From Armatimonadota bacterium (GTDB lineage Bacteria; Armatimonadota; JAAZEB01): a DNA stretch of 43,070 nt. The first letter of the stretch is position 1; each line of letters begins with the position of its first letter. A model generated the notes under the pieces. That model was not told the origin of the DNA and made no database searches. It was given only the letters and a program-made list of their open reading frames with translations. The translations under genes and the position numbers were made by a program. Below, one piece after another: positions 42,789 through 43,070 of this stretch. The stretch spans positions 1 to 43,070 of the forward strand of contig JAAZEM010000049.1 of the NCBI GenBank assembly GCA_012512265.1, written 5' to 3'.

Positions 42789-43070
42789 TTAGCGGCTTGC
42801 CGCTACGTTTGTTGTCTCGGGCTCGACTGTCAGGTAGCGCTCGATCTCGACGATGGCGCGCACAGTGGATGGTGCTTGCCCAGGCTGGTTGGTCCGCCCC
42901 CGGGTGTCGATATCGAGGGATGTGACGACATAGATGCGCGAGGCATTCGCCAGCTCCGCCAGGAACTGGCGAATCTGCGGGTATCTTCCTTCGATCTCCA
43001 CCCGCGTCCGCACAGCCCGAATGAGGCCGCCCGAGTGCGCAACCCGTACGGGCGCCGAATCCAGGCCAAC
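42789..43070 (-). CDS. PilO-like protein, C-terminal fragment, runs off the window
   Basis: The visible 93 codons, in one frame to the window edge, end in a ferredoxin-like PilO domain. RTRVEIEGRYPQIRQFLAELANASRIYVVTSLDID has the family pattern of a strand, YPQIxxFLAEL helix and RIYVVxSLDI strand, then RAIVEIERYL. It probably works with the LysM-secretin and PilP/GspC-like protein encoded next on the same strand (48 bases between stop and next start). It differs in sequence from the PilO at 25333-26211 and has no pilin-like extension. The N-terminus and any PilN or PilM partners lie beyond the edge. Confidence 0.72.
   Translation of the reverse strand, partial: VGLDSAPVRVAHSGGLIRAVRTRVEIEGRYPQIRQFLAELANASRIYVVTSLDIDTRGRTNQPGQAPSTVRAIVEIERYLTVEPETTNVAASR

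Overview
The window is GC-rich, densely coding bacterial chromosome. It shows no tRNA, rRNA, CRISPR array, insertion sequence or phage gene. The best taxonomic guess is Armatimonadota or a related uncultured lineage. The reasons are two small prepilins with the C-terminal H-X9-DG signature, a stalk-domain (copper amine oxidase N-terminal-like) protein, a secreted GH42-like enzyme, and a complete type IV pilus locus with good Shine-Dalgarno sites. No marker gene in the window fixes the phylum.

Layout. Positions 1-4141 carry metabolic and housekeeping genes: a truncated NAD-dependent epimerase (minus), a glycerophosphodiester phosphodiesterase (plus), a VOC protein and a UroD-family methyltransferase-like protein (minus pair), and an adenosine-deaminase-family protein (plus). 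Positions 4440-7715 hold an unusual two-gene sensory unit: a prepilin-like protein fused to a FecR-type domain, followed 6 bases later by a CHASE2-GAF-HD-GYP protein predicted to degrade cyclic di-GMP. Positions 7836-12335 (minus) hold purC, a double-NYN-domain protein, about 1 kb without a recognisable gene, and a cold-shock protein with a long predicted leader. Positions 12871-17084 hold a secreted GH42-like hydrolase and a convergent, frameshifted stalk-domain protein, separated by a 26-bp palindrome. Positions 17649-19249 hold two tandem paralogous H-X9-DG prepilins, each ending in a strong hairpin. A radical SAM protein matching AhbC (alternative heme pathway) lies at 19396-20616 on the minus strand.

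The core of the window is a complete type IV pilus locus at 20929-33455 (plus): pilT, a second PilT/PilU-like ATPase, pilM, pilN, pilO, pilP, pilQ, pilB, pilC and a major-pilin-like gene. A TTGACA/TATAGT promoter precedes it, and several of its genes overlap or nearly abut. Its PilO carries an extra C-terminal domain that aligns with the body of the pilin encoded at the end of the same locus. Downstream are a YgfZ/GcvT-like protein, a phosphodiester-glycosidase-family protein, a receiver-GAF response regulator, a catalytically dead CheB-like protein, and a glycosyltransferase fused to a Rossmann-like domain. On the minus strand at the right edge is a second set of envelope-machine genes: a PilO-like fragment, a LysM-secretin, and a PilP/GspC-like protein.

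How the parts may fit together (inference): the pilus locus provides the machine, and the CHASE2-HD-GYP protein could lower cyclic di-GMP in response to an envelope signal delivered by its prepilin-FecR partner. The receiver protein and the pilin gene share a 21-base upstream element with a sigma-28-like -10 box, so they may be co-regulated. The leading candidates for undescribed biology are the prepilin-FecR/CHASE2-HD-GYP pair, the PilO-pilin fusion, and the degenerate receiver/CheB-like pair under the shared promoter element.
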